Counted from the stretch's first letter, positions 52,553-60,803 are shown. The stretch is 64,000 nucleotides of DNA from Chthonomonas sp. (GCA_016788585.1 JAEURP010000001.1:62001-126000); one strand, 5' to 3'. Made by a program: numbers and translations. Notes: generated by a model not told the origin, from the letters alone.

Positions 52553-53434
52553 CTATTCGGGCCGTGCGAAAACTTGGATCGCATGCCGAACGCTTTGAAT
52601 CTCCACCCGCTGCGCCTTGTAAGGATCGCCGTCGAGAATGAACTTCTGCCTGCGTCGGCACGTGATTGTGACGCGCTGCGCCTCGGTAGACCAAACATTC
52701 TCGAGCTGCGTTTGCCGACCACGTAAGAACGCCCACAGGAACTTAAAGAAGCCGCGGCGGTCTTCTTGCGCGACCGCATAGATCGAGAGCAACCCATCGC
52801 TCGCACTCGCATTATCGGTCACGGCAAAGGGACCGGAGTGCAGCCGCGAATTGCTGACAACTACTTGGGCCACACGCCCCGCAAAGTGCTTCCCATCCGC
52901 CTCGATTACGACATGATAGGTGCGAAAAGCCTTGATCGCACGCCAGAAAGCGCCAAGGTAAGCAAGCCTTCCATAACGCCTCTTTGCTTCAGACTTCAAC
53001 TCTTCCGCGATGTGCGTTGTGATCCCGAGTGTCGCAATCGTGATAAACGCGCGGTCATTACAGGTTGCGAGGTCTAGCGGCATCGCCACGGCATCGTTTT
53101 GCAGAAAGGAAATGGCACTGTCGGTCTTGATTGGTATGCCGAGTTCTCTCGCCAATGCATTGCCTGTACCTAAAGGCAAGATACCAAGCACGGTGGATTT
53201 GCCCATCAGGAACTTGGCCACCCTGCCAATTGTGCCATCGCCGCCTCCGACCCAAAGTTCTTTGATGCCTTCCGCTTCGGCGCGCAAAATTGCCTTCTCC
53301 ATGTCATCCCATGCTTCGAGGGGGACTATAAACGCAGCTTCGCCTCCCAGGCGGGCTCGCACGAGTTCCAACATCGCCCGCCCCGATCGCGAATGGGAGT
53401 TGATGATGATTGCGAAGGACTTCCTAATGACCAC
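52553..53434 (-). CDS. Diacylglycerol kinase-family lipid kinase
   Basis: This 293-residue protein is similar to YegS/DgkB-type kinases, which phosphorylate lipids such as diacylglycerol. The nucleotide loop 'ELWVGGGDGTIGRVA' (about residues 58-72) and 'LGILPLGTGNALARELGIP' are diagnostic. 'ISFLQNDAVAMPLDLATCNDRAFITIATLG' and 'SDGLLSIYAV' follow as usual. No neighbour suggests the substrate. An RBS-like AAAGGTGAG precedes the start. Confidence 0.88.
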   Translation of the reverse strand: MVIRKSFAIIINSHSRSGRAMLELVRARLGGEAAFIVPLEAWDDMEKAILRAEAEGIKELWVGGGDGTIGRVAKFLMGKSTVLGILPLGTGNALARELGIPIKTDSAISFLQNDAVAMPLDLATCNDRAFITIATLGITTHIAEELKSEAKRRYGRLAYLGAFWRAIKAFRTYHVVIEADGKHFAGRVAQVVVSNSRLHSGPFAVTDNASASDGLLSIYAVAQEDRRGFFKFLWAFLRGRQTQLENVWSTEAQRVTITCRRRQKFILDGDPYKAQRVEIQSVRHAIQVFARPE

Positions 53435-53495
53435 TCACCTTTCTAAAGTTAAGAAGATACATGTTGATCCGTTATCAGCTTGATTGGCCGCTTCA

Positions 53496-53812
53496 TCAAA
53501 CTCCCGCTTTTAACATTCTTGCCATCTCCAGATACAAGGGAATTCCAATCATGAGGTTGAACGGAAAGGTTTCGCCGATCGCACCAGTGAGATATAGAAT
53601 AGCCGGACAGCTGCTGGCGCGGCGATGTACGATGCACTTGCCGCCATCGAGCCCAGCACACCTGCTCCGCCCGCTGAGAGGCCCGCGAATACACCCGCTG
53701 CAGTGCCCAACGCACCATTTACCAGAGGCACTAGTGTTCCGAAGATCAGGAGAAAAGGCGAAGCATCGTCTTTGTCGCGACCAAAGCGAAGTTTGGACGA
53801 TTGTCTAACCAC
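53496..53812 (-). pseudogene. Remnant of a sodium-dependent bicarbonate transporter (SbtA-type) gene
   Basis: In one frame (53812 to about 53600) the C-terminal part of an SbtA-like permease can be read: 'PLVNGALGTAAGVFAGLSAGG' and 'AASASYIAAPAAVRL'. Then the reading shifts by one frame to 'LYLTGAIGETFPFNLMIGIPLY' and stops at 53496. The stretch normally lying between (x-x-x-PEANP-x) is missing, about 25-28 bases. The first two thirds of the gene (normally about 320 codons) are gone. The remnant begins at the very end of terC, so a deletion probably joined the two. Confidence 0.8.
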
Positions 53813-54800
53813 GGACGGCCTCCTTGGGCCTCGAGCTTCTCAAAGAAGCCCCAACAGCCGTGGCAAGAATCAACAGGATGACCCCTAAAGATAGGGCGAC
53901 TGGAAACTTTGGCCATTCAGGGACGACAACCTTCTCAGCATAGTTGTAGAGCATCTTGCCACCGACGAAGACAAGGATTGCCGCAAGACCATAGCTAAGA
54001 TAGTGGAACATCTGCATCAGGCCGGCAAGAGCAAAAAAGAGCGCCCGCAGGCCAAGAATAGCAAAGACATTCGATGTGAACACCAGAAATGGATCGGAGG
54101 TGATCGCGAAGATCGCCGGAATTGAGTCGACAGCAAAGATCACATCCGTGAACTCAACCATTAGCAAGACAACAAAGAGCGGAGTAGCCCACAACTTTCC
54201 ATCGATTCTTGTAAAGAATTCTTGGCCCTGATAGTCCCTCGTCACAGGCATCAATTTTCGAAATGCCCTCACAAGCGGGTTCTTTTCCGGGTCGATCTTT
54301 TTGTCTTTGACGATCGCCATCTTAATGCCAGTGAAGATCAGGAAGAGACCAAACACGATCATCATCCAGAAAAACTTTTCAAGAATGGCAACTCCGGCTG
54401 CGATGAATACCGCGCGCAGAATCAGCGCTCCGATGATTCCCCAAAAGAGCACGCGATGCTGGTACTCGTCGGGCACCGCGAAGTACCCAAATATCAACAG
54501 AAAGACGAATATGTTGTCGACACTTAGGGCCTTTTCTATCAAGTATCCGGCGAGAAACGAATACCCAGCCTCCTCATTCGTGTACTGGCTCCCTGGCTGA
54601 ATCTGATCCCAAAAGAAAAACAGACCGAGGTTAAACAGCAGCGCAAGACCAATCCAAATGCCGCTCCAAGTGAGCGCCTCCTTCATCTCGATCTTGTGTG
54701 CGTGGCGATGGAAAACGCCAAGATCTAGGGCGAGCATCAAGAGCACGAAACCCATGAACGCGCCCCAAATCCAAAGGGGGATATTTGCTAGTTCTGCCAT
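53805..54800 (-). CDS. terC: TerC/Alx family membrane protein, likely manganese exporter
   Basis: In this 331-residue membrane protein with about nine helices, typical signatures are 'IWGAFMGFVLLMLALDLGVFHR', 'FLAGYLIEKALSVDNIFVFLLIFGYFAVP', 'VVLLMVEFTDVIFAVDSIPAIFAIT' and 'MFHYLSYGLAAILVFVGGKML'. The acidic residues in membrane helices fit a metal route. Relatives (Alx, YkoY/MeeF, TerC) export Mn2+, sometimes to load exported enzymes. A manganese riboswitch heads the transcript, which supports that role strongly. Its start touches the zinc-ribbon gene (TGATG). Confidence 0.93.
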   Translation of the reverse strand: MAELANIPLWIWGAFMGFVLLMLALDLGVFHRHAHKIEMKEALTWSGIWIGLALLFNLGLFFFWDQIQPGSQYTNEEAGYSFLAGYLIEKALSVDNIFVFLLIFGYFAVPDEYQHRVLFWGIIGALILRAVFIAAGVAILEKFFWMMIVFGLFLIFTGIKMAIVKDKKIDPEKNPLVRAFRKLMPVTRDYQGQEFFTRIDGKLWATPLFVVLLMVEFTDVIFAVDSIPAIFAITSDPFLVFTSNVFAILGLRALFFALAGLMQMFHYLSYGLAAILVFVGGKMLYNYAEKVVVPEWPKFPVALSLGVILLILATAVGASLRSSRPKEAVRG

Positions 54801-55084
54801 CAGAAGTCGAACAAATCTCCAAGGAATCCGCCGCGCTTCTTGCTGTATTTGCGGTGGTCGTCGTCGTCCTCGTACCTGCGCAGCCCTCGCTCTTCTCGAG
54901 AATAGGGGGTTCCACGGTCAGTGGAATGCCGAGCCAATTTGTCGGCAAGGGACACTCGTTCAATGATCTTATCGAGTTCTCCGCGATCCAGCCAAACTCC
55001 GCGGCATGTCGGGCAATAGTCAATCTCAACTCCGGTTCGTTCGGACATCGAGAGTTCAGTGATTTCGCATTTCGGACACTTCAT
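54800..55084 (-). CDS. Zinc-ribbon (zf-TFIIB-like) small protein
   Basis: This 94-residue protein has 'MKCPKCEITELSM' at the start and 'IDYCPTCRGVWLDRGELDKI' at 22-41; the two Cys pairs (CPxC...CPTC) match the short zf-TFIIB domain of many bacterial proteins. The rest is charged and disordered ('EERGLRRYEDDDDHRKYSKK') with a final GFLGDLFDF. Its function is not known. It is the first gene behind the riboswitch and its stop overlaps the terC start by one base. Confidence 0.82.
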   Translation of the reverse strand: MKCPKCEITELSMSERTGVEIDYCPTCRGVWLDRGELDKIIERVSLADKLARHSTDRGTPYSREERGLRRYEDDDDHRKYSKKRGGFLGDLFDF

Positions 55085-55129
55085 TTCTTGTTACCTACAC
55101 ACACCCGTCCGCAAGGTGCTATAGGTCAC

Positions 55130-55161
55130 AAAAAAACCTTCACTCGCAACGCGGTGAAGGT
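55130..55161 (-). terminator. Terminator of the manganese riboswitch expression platform
   Basis: The minus-strand stem ACCTTCAC / GTGAAGGT (8 bp) with a 10-base loop is followed by seven T (55136-55130). It lies between the aptamer and the start codon of the zinc-ribbon gene, about 45 bases before the ATG. This arrangement fits premature termination that is relieved when metal binds. Confidence 0.8.
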
Positions 55162-55164
55162 CTT

Positions 55165-55247
55165 GCGCTAATTACTGGGCCGGCTCTTTCGAGCGTAATG
55201 ACGACCTCAGTTCTGCAAAGTGCAGGCGCTACTCCCCTTCGGGGTTA
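55165..55247 (-). promoter_or_regulatory. yybP-ykoY manganese riboswitch
   Basis: The minus strand reads AACCCC-GAA-GGGGAGTAGCGCC, later GGTCGTCATTACG, CGAAAG and CCGGCCCAGTAA. GGGGAGTAGC followed by a GTC...TTACG/CCGGC part is the core pattern of the yybP-ykoY aptamer, which binds Mn2+. The two genes after it include terC, its best-known target family. The pairing was done by eye; a covariance-model scan would confirm it. Confidence 0.85.
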
Positions 55248-55296
55248 AAAATGTTTTACGAGAGACAAACAAAAAAGTTCCCAGTTCGATAGGTTT

Positions 55297-55372
55297 TGGT
55301 GGAGATGATGGGATTCGAACCCACGACCTCTGCAGTGCGATTGCAGCGCTCTCCCAACTGAGCTACATCCCC
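55297..55372 (-). tRNA. tRNA-Ala(CGC)
   Basis: The 76-base minus-strand gene includes the encoded CCA (55299-55297). The acceptor stem GGGGATG/CATCTCC contains the G3-U70 wobble pair that marks alanine tRNAs. The D arm (TAGCTCAGTTGGGAGAGC), anticodon stem CTGCA/TGCAG with loop ATCGCAC (anticodon CGC), and T arm GTGGGTTCGAATCCCAT are complete. It stands upstream of the riboswitch on the same strand, with about 50 bases between. Confidence 0.95.
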
Positions 55373-55395
55373 CGGTGGAGCTTGAGGATACCTTT

Positions 55396-56214
55396 CTAGC
55401 TCACGAGCATCTGCCAACGCTCAAGGGTCGGCAACGCAAACGCTTCTAGCTTGTCGCTAGCGATCACGATGGTCTCCTTGGCTTCAGGAGCCCCCTCGGC
55501 AAAGTCGGGATTCGCGAGTTGATCAATCCACCATTGGATGCGCGGCGTGTTATCAATCTCCTGCGTTTCCTCGCCACGCTGCGCTCGGCCGTATGATCCT
55601 GTGCACAGCCTCACGAGTCTCGTCTCGGCTGTCGTCACCGGCCGCTGCGGCATGTACTGAGCACCATTCGTACCCGGCGCAATCGCACCTTCACCATCGG
55701 GAACAACATCAGCCGTCCCCCAAATCACGCCTTGTTCGCGAAGCATCGCGGCGGTCTCGGGCATGTGCCAGGCCGCCCCCCGAAGCTCGACCGCAACCGG
55801 TCCGGCGTAGTCGCGCCGACCAAGAAAAGCCGCCAGCTCATCAAACAACTTAATGCTCGCCGTGCCCGGCAGTTGGACAACTAACATTGTCCTTGAAGCC
55901 CCGAGAATATTGGCAAGCTCGACCAGTCTGGCCCAACGAGATCGAGCGTCATCCTTTGAAAATCGATCAAGCCCACCCGCATGCGTAATCTGCTTGGGGC
56001 ACTTCATGCCAATCACGAAGTCATCCGGCACCGCATCGCGCCATTTCTTCATCAGGTCGTCCGATGGCAACTTGTAAAACGAGCCGTCGGTCTCGATCGC
56101 CCCAAACTTGGTGGCGTAGTACTTCAGATGATCCTTTGGCTTGATGTCGGGTGGAAAGAACGCATTGCCCGACAGCCGATAGTCCAAGCCGATTGCTCCA
56201 AAGCGCCACTTCAT
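55396..56214 (-). CDS. DUF72 family protein (YecE-like)
   Basis: This 272-residue TIM-barrel-like protein shows 'LKYYATKFGAIETDGSFYKLPS', 'DFVIGMKCPKQITHAGGLDRF', 'MLVVQLPGTASIKLFDELAAFL' and 'VAVELRGAAWHMPETAAMLREQGV'. The family is widespread and its reaction is unknown. It is transcribed with, or in front of, the tRNA gene (24 bases apart), and divergent from the sigma factor gene. Confidence 0.9.
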   Translation of the reverse strand: MKWRFGAIGLDYRLSGNAFFPPDIKPKDHLKYYATKFGAIETDGSFYKLPSDDLMKKWRDAVPDDFVIGMKCPKQITHAGGLDRFSKDDARSRWARLVELANILGASRTMLVVQLPGTASIKLFDELAAFLGRRDYAGPVAVELRGAAWHMPETAAMLREQGVIWGTADVVPDGEGAIAPGTNGAQYMPQRPVTTAETRLVRLCTGSYGRAQRGEETQEIDNTPRIQWWIDQLANPDFAEGAPEAKETIVIASDKLEAFALPTLERWQMLVS

Positions 56215-56251
56215 ACGGTCATTGTATCGGTTCTGGAGCTAGACTAAGACG

Positions 56252-56752
56252 ATGGAGTCAAGCCAGTTTGAGCTAATGGTCGAGGAGCACAAGGACGCGG
56301 TTTATCGACAAATGACTCGGGTTTGCAATGGGCGCGAAGACGCAGAAGATGCATTGGCCACGGCGATCATGCTGGCTTTTCAGTCGCTTCATCAGCTGAA
56401 AGATGAGGGTGCATTTCGAGGATGGCTTGCAATGATCGGCCGCCGAGTTTGCTCGAGAATGCGACAGCACCCAAAGATGCAAGAGGTTTGGGAATATGCC
56501 GATGCTCACCAGCTTATAGACAGAGATGCAGAACCATTTGAGATGGAGGTTCTAAAAGGTTGTGTTAAGCAAGCGGTCGAGGAACTCGATGAAAGCTATC
56601 GGCAGGTCTACGAAGCCTGTGAAATCGAAGAGCACAGCCTAGCCGACGCAGCCAAACAGCTTGGAATCACAGAAGCTGCGGCGAAGTCGCGCCTTCATCG
56701 CGCCCGAGCGATGGTGAGGGACCGTTTGGACCATTCGATCTGCGCTCGGTGA
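56252..56752 (+). CDS. ECF-type RNA polymerase sigma factor
   Basis: In this 166-residue protein region 2 is 'EHKDAVYRQMTRVCNGREDAEDALATAIMLAFQSL...FRGWLAMIGRRVC' (residues about 11-74), and region 4 is 'LDESYRQVYEACEIEEHSLADAAKQLGITEAAAKSRLHRARAMVRDRL' (about 112-160). It recruits RNA polymerase to special promoters. No anti-sigma factor gene follows; the next genes are the sulfur-handling set, so a link between them is possible but unproven. Confidence 0.92.
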   Translation: MESSQFELMVEEHKDAVYRQMTRVCNGREDAEDALATAIMLAFQSLHQLKDEGAFRGWLAMIGRRVCSRMRQHPKMQEVWEYADAHQLIDRDAEPFEMEVLKGCVKQAVEELDESYRQVYEACEIEEHSLADAAKQLGITEAAAKSRLHRARAMVRDRLDHSICAR

Positions 56753-56786
56753 ATCGAAATTCGCTCAGATTCACTCTCAATCCTTG

Positions 56787-57536
56787 ATGGCCTACCTCGC
56801 AGCAGTGTTTATGGGATTGGTTTTAGGGGCCCTTGGAGGCGGGGGCGGGGTACTGACGGTTCCAATTTTCGTGTACCTGTTCCACCAGCCTCCCGAAGTC
56901 GCAACCGGAAGTTCACTCTTCGTGGTCGGGGCAGCCAGCCTTTTTGGCGCCGCGGCGACCATCCACAAGAAAGAAGCCGACCTCGCTGCCGCGATCACGA
57001 TCGCCATCCCCAGTAGCATCGGGACCTTCCTGGCGAGGTCCTACTTGGTGCCGGCAATACCGTCGCAGATACTCGGCATCGACCGCGGACGCTGGCTGAT
57101 GGGCGCTTTTGCGGTCATCATGCTGATCGTTGGGACGAGGATGCTCACCCCGGCCAAGGAGGTTGAAGAAGCAGGGGCCAAACCATTGCTTCTCACCGGG
57201 CTGATTGGTGTGGCAATTGGAATCATCAGCGGCACACTGGGCGCCGGTGGCGGGTTCCTCGTGGTGCCCGCGCTCAATCTACTACTCGGTGTCGATCTAA
57301 AGCGCGCGATCTCAACATCGCTCCTTGTGATCACTTGCCAGTCTCTTGTTGGCTTTACCGGAGAACTGCGACACGCAATTGACTGGCCAACTCTGCTAGC
57401 GGTAACAGCAGCGGCAATCATCGGTATGTTTATTGGGATCGCTCTTCGTGATCGGGCTCCAAAGAAGTCACTGCAGCGAGCGTTCGCCTATATGGTCTTG
57501 GCAATGGCCATCTGGGTGATCTCGCAAATTCTTTGA
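56787..57536 (+). CDS. TauE/SafE family permease (sulfite/sulfonate exporter type)
   Basis: This 249-residue protein with about eight membrane helices has two repeated halves, each with the family motif: 'GLVLGALGGGGGVLTVPIFVYL' near the start and 'GIISGTLGAGGGFLVVPALNLLLG' around residue 140. Members move sulfite, sulfoacetate or similar anions. It stands before a rhodanese gene and a persulfide dioxygenase-like gene, which supports a sulfur compound as the substrate. Confidence 0.9.
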   Translation: MAYLAAVFMGLVLGALGGGGGVLTVPIFVYLFHQPPEVATGSSLFVVGAASLFGAAATIHKKEADLAAAITIAIPSSIGTFLARSYLVPAIPSQILGIDRGRWLMGAFAVIMLIVGTRMLTPAKEVEEAGAKPLLLTGLIGVAIGIISGTLGAGGGFLVVPALNLLLGVDLKRAISTSLLVITCQSLVGFTGELRHAIDWPTLLAVTAAAIIGMFIGIALRDRAPKKSLQRAFAYMVLAMAIWVISQIL

Positions 57537-57572
57537 ATCGATTTCGTCGGCTCCTGTCTCTACCCAGTTACG

Positions 57573-58118
57573 ATGAGTAAATCAATCACTGCTTCGGATC
57601 TCAAGAAGCTGCTTGAAGCCGATCCGTCAATTCAACTAGTCGATGTCCGGGGTGCCGACGAGTTTGCAAGCGGTCACGTGCCAAAGGCAACGAACATTCC
57701 CCTGGAACAACTCGAAGGACGCCTGGACGATTTGGGCACGAGAGTTGTCGTCCTTTGCCAAAGTGGCAATCGCGCATCGATGGCTTGCGAACTTCTTCGT
57801 AGCCAGCATGATGACCTCATTTTGCTCGAAGGCGGCACCAAGGCATGGGCGGAGGCTGGGCATCCACTCACGGCACCGAGCCGGCATACGCGGTGGTCAC
57901 TAGAACGACAAGTGCGTCTCGCCGCAGGGCTTCTCGTTCTCCTTGGCACACTTGCCTCGCTGTTCACTAATGCGAGTTGGATTTACCTCGCTGTTTTTGT
58001 CGGAGCTGGGCTCACATTTGCCGGAGCGACAAACCTCTGCTTGATGGCTAGCCTGCTTGCAAAACTCCCGTGGAACCAGCCCAAGGCAACCTTAAACCAA
58101 TCCCGGACACAACAATGA
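57573..58118 (+). CDS. Rhodanese domain fused to two membrane helices (YgaP-like)
   Basis: In this 181-residue protein residues 1-95 are a rhodanese domain with catalytic Cys62 in 'VVLCQSGNRASMAC' and 'DVRGADEFASGHVPKATNIPL'. Residues about 115-165 hold two helices of DUF2892 type ('LAAGLLVLLGTLASLFT', 'IYLAVFVGAGLTFAGATNLC'). E. coli YgaP has the same order and moves sulfane sulfur at the membrane. The next gene starts inside the stop codon (ATGA). Confidence 0.9.
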   Translation: MSKSITASDLKKLLEADPSIQLVDVRGADEFASGHVPKATNIPLEQLEGRLDDLGTRVVVLCQSGNRASMACELLRSQHDDLILLEGGTKAWAEAGHPLTAPSRHTRWSLERQVRLAAGLLVLLGTLASLFTNASWIYLAVFVGAGLTFAGATNLCLMASLLAKLPWNQPKATLNQSRTQQ

Positions 58119-59476
58119 TTCTCAAACCTATTACTTACGAAAAACTCGCACAAAACAGCTATCTGATCGGTTGCGCGGCGACAGGTGAAGCGATCGTCAT
58201 CGATCCCATTCGTGACGCTAACATGTACATCGACCTTGCCGCAGAAAACGACCTGAAGATCGTGGCAATCACCGAGACGCATATTCACGCTGACTACCTG
58301 TCGGGTACCCGTGAACTAAGCGCCGCGACCGGGGCACAAATGTTTCTATCGGATGAGGGCGATGAGAATTGGAAATACGCATTTGCAGCTGATCCGAAAG
58401 TCACCTTGCTTAAAGATGGTGACAAGATCGAAATTGGTAACCTCACTCTCACCGCGGTTCATACGCCAGGGCATACGCCGGAGCACCTCGCATTCCTTTT
58501 GGTAGATCACCCCGCTGGAGAAGTCCCCCATTCGCTTTTCTCGGGCGACTTTCTTTTTGTTGGAGACGTTGGACGACCGGACCTTTTGGAACGGGCCGCC
58601 AACATCGAGGGCACAATGATCAAAGGGGCGCAGACCCTTTTCGAATCCCTCAAGAAGCTAGAGGCTTTGCCCGACTCACTCTTAATCTGGCCCGGGCATG
58701 GCGCCGGATCGGCCTGTGGCAAGTCCCTGGGAGCAGTTCCCGTCACGACCCTTGGCTACGAGCGCAAGACGAATTGGGCTCTGCTGAGCACGAGTTCGGA
58801 TTCATTTGTGAAGGAAATCCTGGAAGGGCAGCCCGAGCCTCCTTACTACTTCAAGGAGATGAAACGGCTTAACAAGGAAGGCCCGGAAGTGCTGGTCGAA
58901 ATTTCACGCCCAACGCACCTCGGATCGCCAAGTGGATTGTTGGTCGACATTCGTAGCGCAGCAGACATTCGCGAAAGCTACATCGATGGGTCACTTGCCA
59001 TTCCATTTGGGCACAGCTTCCCCGGCCGCGCGGGTTGGCTCCTTCGCTACGATGCGCCGATTACGCTGGTGACCAACGACAGCGACGAGGCGATTGCAGC
59101 CAAGAGGGACCTCGCGATGATTGGGTTAGACGTCGTGGCGGGTTGGATTGCGCCGAGCGAGCTCAGTGAACCGACATCGTCCCTTGCTCAGGTGTCCCTG
59201 GGCGAAGTGTCTCCCGATGACTACCTGATCGACATCCGCAATGCCAGCGAATGGAACTCGGGCCACATTTCCGGGGCGCATCATTTGCCCTTGGGATACT
59301 TGGCGACCCAGCTAGAGAGCTTGCCTTGCGATCGCCGTATCGTCGCCTATTGCCAGAGCGGAGGGAGGTCGGCCGTCGCCTGCAGCATCCTGAAACAGGC
59401 TGGACTTGACAATGTCGCAGAGTTGCGAGGTGGGATCGAGGCGGTTGAGAAGGAGAAGCTGGTCCTAAACGGCTAG
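58115..59476 (+). CDS. Persulfide dioxygenase-like MBL-fold protein with rhodanese domains
   Basis: In this 453-residue protein the N-terminal metallo-beta-lactamase domain has 'THIHADYLSGTREL' (55-68), 'THTPGHTPEHLAFL'-like His ligands ('HTPGHTPEH') and 'FSGDFLFVGDVGRPDL', as in ETHE1/BlhA iron enzymes that oxidise glutathione persulfide to sulfite. Two rhodanese domains follow; the last has the active Cys in 'IVAYCQSGGRSAV' (about residue 425), while the first lacks it. The ATG at 58115 overlaps the previous stop. It oxidises sulfane sulfur from the membrane rhodanese; TauE could export the sulfite. Confidence 0.92.
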   Translation: MILKPITYEKLAQNSYLIGCAATGEAIVIDPIRDANMYIDLAAENDLKIVAITETHIHADYLSGTRELSAATGAQMFLSDEGDENWKYAFAADPKVTLLKDGDKIEIGNLTLTAVHTPGHTPEHLAFLLVDHPAGEVPHSLFSGDFLFVGDVGRPDLLERAANIEGTMIKGAQTLFESLKKLEALPDSLLIWPGHGAGSACGKSLGAVPVTTLGYERKTNWALLSTSSDSFVKEILEGQPEPPYYFKEMKRLNKEGPEVLVEISRPTHLGSPSGLLVDIRSAADIRESYIDGSLAIPFGHSFPGRAGWLLRYDAPITLVTNDSDEAIAAKRDLAMIGLDVVAGWIAPSELSEPTSSLAQVSLGEVSPDDYLIDIRNASEWNSGHISGAHHLPLGYLATQLESLPCDRRIVAYCQSGGRSAVACSILKQAGLDNVAELRGGIEAVEKEKLVLNG

Positions 59477-60244
59477 CCCACCTTCGACCCACTCCGGCAT
59501 GCACATTTCGGCGATCACGCCATGAGCGAGCGCAAACTCTCCGAAAACTCGGAGCGCGGCCTCATGGCGGGCGTCGAAATCATAAGTCATCGTATTGCAA
59601 AGGTAGCTCCGCGTGACCTCCTCCGAAAACCCAAACCGCTCGACCGCTTCGTCGATGATTGGCTCCATATTGTTGAGAGCGTCTTGCCTTGCATGAATGA
59701 GATGCGCTGCGATTTCAGTCGTTAGGTCGGGTCCGCCCAGCCACATTGCCCAAACAAACGGCAAGCCTGTCCAACTTGTCCAAGCCTCTCCCAGATCCAT
59801 CACGTGAAGCCCTGAACCCTGGGCTCGCATGCCATTGTCGCCGATCAGTATCGCCGCATCGTGTTTGGCGAGCATCTCCTCCAAGTTAGGTGGCTCTGGC
59901 TGGGCTTCGGGAGAAACCCGATACAGTTCCTTCAACAGAATCTGAGCTAAGGTGTTGCTCGTCATCGAACTCTGGTCCAGCGCCAGTGACCTAATCTCGA
60001 CAATCGGCACCTTGCTAAAGAGCCGAACACTGAAGACTGGCCCATTCGAGCCAACGCAGGCCCCCCGAACCACACGGGCGCTCGGCGTGCGTAGTCCAAC
60101 GATACTACTCACCAAGATCGCCGCGACCTCACGGTTTGCAAGTAGCGGCGGCAACTCAGTTGGCACCGCATAATGAACATCCAAGGTGGTGCGAGCTACC
60201 AAGGGGTAGGCGTTCAAATATGGGACGCAACCGACACGTGTCAC
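59465..60244 (-). CDS. mqnA: Chorismate dehydratase of the futalosine menaquinone pathway
   Basis: This 259-residue protein is periplasmic-binding-protein-like but without signal. The start 'RVGCVPYLNAYPLV' and 'VPTELPPLLANREVAAILVSSI' are the MqnA pattern (Y-L-N-x-x-P-L and L-x-x-G/N-x-x-D/A...SS). It removes water from chorismate to 3-enolpyruvyl-benzoate in menaquinone synthesis via futalosine. No other mqn gene is in this window. It overlaps the convergent MBL gene by 12 bases. Confidence 0.9.
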   Translation of the reverse strand: MTRVGCVPYLNAYPLVARTTLDVHYAVPTELPPLLANREVAAILVSSIVGLRTPSARVVRGACVGSNGPVFSVRLFSKVPIVEIRSLALDQSSMTSNTLAQILLKELYRVSPEAQPEPPNLEEMLAKHDAAILIGDNGMRAQGSGLHVMDLGEAWTSWTGLPFVWAMWLGGPDLTTEIAAHLIHARQDALNNMEPIIDEAVERFGFSEEVTRSYLCNTMTYDFDARHEAALRVFGEFALAHGVIAEMCMPEWVEGGLAV

Positions 60245-60260
60245 ATCAGTAGTTTAGAAC

Positions 60261-60803
60261 ATGAGCCGCCTGACCTTCCGAAATTGGGATCCACAACACG
60301 ATGCTGAAGCCGCCTTCAAGATCTATTCCGACATCGAAGTCGTGCGCTATCTGGGGTGTCGAGTTACTGTAATGGAATCCGTTGAAATGCAACGCGAGAG
60401 GCTCCAGAAAATCGCAGATTCCGCAGCGTCTACTGGCGGCGTGACGGGATTTTGGGCGGCCTGCCTCGATGGCGAGCCGGTTGGCTCGGCGCTCTTCAAG
60501 GAACTCCCAGATGGCGAAGGGAATCCCACCGGCGATTTTGAAATCGGATGGCACCTGAGGCGGGACAAATGGGGGCAGGGCCTTGGAACCCAAATCGCAG
60601 CGGCGATGCTAGAACTCGCTCATCGACATGTCCCACGCGTGCTCGCCATCGCATATCCCCAGAATTTGGCGTCGTTGCGAGTCATGGAGAAGATTGGGAT
60701 GCAACCTCTTGGACTGACGAGCCAGTATTACGGCGTTGAATGCATTGCCTATGAGTCGTCCCTACTTGCGCGCAACGGCGACAACGCTGCTACCCACCGG
60801 TAG
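60261..60803 (+). CDS. GNAT-family N-acetyltransferase
   Basis: This 180-residue RimJ/RimL-type acetyltransferase has 'FEIGWHLRRDKWGQGLGTQIAAAML' (acetyl-CoA loop, Q/R-x-x-G-x-G/A) at about 93-117 and 'AIAYPQNLASLRVMEKIGMQPLG' at the end. It acetylates an amino group of a protein, antibiotic or metabolite; the target is unknown. The last 42 bases overlap the convergent methyltransferase gene. Confidence 0.88.
   Translation: MSRLTFRNWDPQHDAEAAFKIYSDIEVVRYLGCRVTVMESVEMQRERLQKIADSAASTGGVTGFWAACLDGEPVGSALFKELPDGEGNPTGDFEIGWHLRRDKWGQGLGTQIAAAMLELAHRHVPRVLAIAYPQNLASLRVMEKIGMQPLGLTSQYYGVECIAYESSLLARNGDNAATHR

Noticed and set aside
53496-53812. Programmed frameshift in the SbtA-like sequence
   Set aside because: There is no slippery heptamer, conserved codons are missing at the junction, and the first two thirds of the gene are absent, so decay is the simpler reading.
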